Positions 62,395 to 64,000 of a stretch of 64,000 bases of DNA are shown piece by piece (position 1 is the first letter of the stretch; the number at the start of each line of letters is the position of its first letter). The notes beneath the pieces were generated by a model that saw only the letters and a program-made list of their open reading frames with translations, searched no databases and was not told the DNA's origin. Location: positions 124,001 to 188,000 of the forward strand of contig JAHQIW010005076.1 in the NCBI GenBank assembly GCA_019055375.1, written 5' to 3'. Source of the DNA: Parelaphostrongylus tenuis. Taxonomy: Eukaryota; Nematoda; Chromadorea; Rhabditida; Metastrongylidae. Both the position numbers and the translations under genes were made by a program.

Positions 62395-63770
62395 ATTGCT
62401 GCCTATTGTGCTTATTGTTTGGCAGCGCTGCAGTCTGCAGTAGTAGGTGTCTTTATTAGCTAGCTTATATCGAAACAACATTTTGTGCCAACTTCCTCAT
62501 TACCTCGATATGTTCACTCAGTGCTCTCCCTAACAGAGCATTAGTTGAAACATGCCGCTCTATCGTTAAAGCACCGTATTTGTACATCACCTTCTAGTAG
62601 AAACCTAGCATCTATCAAGAAGGGAGCATTACTCAATGTACACCTAATAGTGCAATAGTAAAGTAGGACCTAGCAAACTTTCTCATTAGAACCGTAGGCT
62701 TTTCCAGGAACCTAGATAAAAGTTGAGCTAGTCGTTTACTGAAGAATGATTTTTGACGAAAAGATGTGGATTTATGAAGAATTTTGTTTCACAGTGGAAG
62801 TTTAGTCTCATAATTCTTAAGGTATCCACTCGAATGTCGCTCAACGAAAAAGGCAACTAATGGAAGCACGCTTTTTCAAACAGGTGAAGAAATCAAATAA
62901 TCCTGACTAATTAGGTTGTCGAAATCTTTGAGGAAGTTTTCTGCTATTTATTCCAGACGGTGTGCCAAAATGCGTTATTTATCTGCCTGCAAGTTAGTCT
63001 TTATTATACCTCTGCGCAACGCGAAAGCAAATCTATTCTATTCCTTACTCAAACATTTCCACTGGAGATGTATTATGCCCTAAATAGGTGAGTGCCACAC
63101 TAGTTACTTTCAGTCTAGTTCATGGCTTCCTTTAGCTGAATAAACACATATAACAAAGTGGAAAATCTCATTATGAGAGACTGTCTACAGAATTCAGGCA
63201 TAAAGAAGTCGGAATATGAATGCGAACTTTCTATAGCTTCTCATAAAGCTTACTAGTGAGATTCCTGAATGCGCTAATTGTTGTATTAACGATTTCTATC
63301 TAAAATGAATTATATATTGATTATGAATGATGTGATATCAGAACTGCGAATCATAAAAATTTACTAAAAGATTTCGCTTTGTGCAGATCATAACTGAGCG
63401 AAGTGAGTATTGCATAAGGAAAATCTGTTTGATTTTATCGCGATGATGCACAGGAAGCGATGGGAGAGCAAGGCAATAGAAGTTTCCTCTTTCTCATAGA
63501 AATGTAATTTCACACAAGCTCCATAAACCGACAAAACTCTATACGAAACTGATTAACTTCCAGTTTTCTTATGGTTCTCTTCCATTTCCGATGCTCTCAA
63601 ATCAGGACGAAGACCACACTAGCAGCAAAGGCAGAGGTAGGTTGTCGTATCATTTCTTTAAGCAACTAAACGAAGTGATTCTCACACTGTACTGTCACTC
63701 ATTCCTGTAGCCAGATTGGATTCTTTGCAGGTGGTTGCCATCGTCCCTTACAAGCGAACAAGTAAACTAG
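62395..63770 (+). pseudogene. srx-class chemoreceptor fragment E
   Basis: Direct-orientation relative of fragment C. A short piece near 62400-62440 resembles the gene A exon around WHVCIY (TATTGTGCTTATT shared) but is broken. Exon 62833-62883 is open (NVAQRKRQLMEARFFKQ) with a GTGAAG donor, but its acceptor AG is lost (CTCG). Exon 62957-63087 is open (TVCQNALFICLQVSLYYTS, then MYYALNR) with good splice sites. A last exon 63731-63770 after ttgcag gives WLPSSLTSEQVN and a stop in the matching phase. The 3' half is surprisingly intact; the 5' half is gone. Confidence 0.6.
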
Positions 63771-64000
63771 CATTGATTCACTGAAGGTGTACTGTGGCGT
63801 GAATGTGGATGGAGAAAATAAGGAACATGTCAATTCAATATCACTCTGAAAATAATATCTTCATGGCGTCTTATCCATGAAATTTCAGGTTGAAGCAATT
63901 TTATATGAAAGTGTGCACCTACGTAGTCGTTATTTCATAGCGATTAGGTAGCAACGATCAGTAAAAATAGTGATGAATTCGTTGCCTTATTGTTGTCTTC
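63771..64000. other. Nothing recognised
   Basis: AT-rich DNA, similar to 4060-4200 downstream of fragment C. Confidence 0.6.

Noticed and set aside
1..64000. CRISPR array or bacterial operons
   Set aside because: No regular repeat-spacer pattern and no dense long ORFs; splice sites, SINEs and PLEs show a eukaryotic nuclear genome.

Overview
The window looks like nuclear DNA of a clade V nematode, most likely a strongylid/hookworm-like worm. The reasons are spliced fragments of nematode-specific Srx-class chemoreceptors with short exons and GTAAG/TTTCAG splice sites, an RTE-clade retrotransposon, Penelope-like elements (PLEs), a tRNA-derived SINE, AT-rich intergenic DNA, and no bacterial-style gene packing. 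Most open frames here are chance frames; the real protein-coding signal is in short exons.

Layout. 1-1.9 kb: decayed RTE-type retrotransposon running in from outside the window. 3.1-6.8 kb: two decayed srx fragments on the + strand, with a 560-bp hammerhead-ribozyme (retrozyme) element inserted at 4603-5162. 7.3-58.7 kb: one very large imperfect palindrome. The left arm (7319-32480) is repeated in reverse complement as the right arm (34245-58675) around a 1.76-kb unique spacer (32481-34244). The spacer holds a PLE fragment with a YIDD reverse transcriptase motif, a GIY-YIG endonuclease domain and a hammerhead-like terminus. Arm similarity falls from near identity by the spacer to roughly 85-90% at the outer ends. 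58.7-64 kb: unique flank with an unrecognised 207-codon frame, a decayed mariner transposase and another decayed srx copy on the + strand.

Genes. Each arm carries the same two srx loci. Outer pair A (11919-17688, +) and A' (48458-53484, -): five exons recognised in each, all open. Inner pair B (28645-30422, +) and B' (36305-38082, -): both dead, with the same stops and frameshift in both arms. All four point toward the palindrome centre.

Repeats. The most distinctive class is a set of self-cleaving type I hammerhead ribozyme motifs inside small repeats. Four or five have an intact core and others are decayed, both in retrozyme-like units and at PLE ends. They occur beside PLE fragments that could have supplied reverse transcriptase. 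One hammerhead element sits only in the left arm, between 10-bp direct repeats, with an empty site in the right arm, so it inserted after the arms separated.
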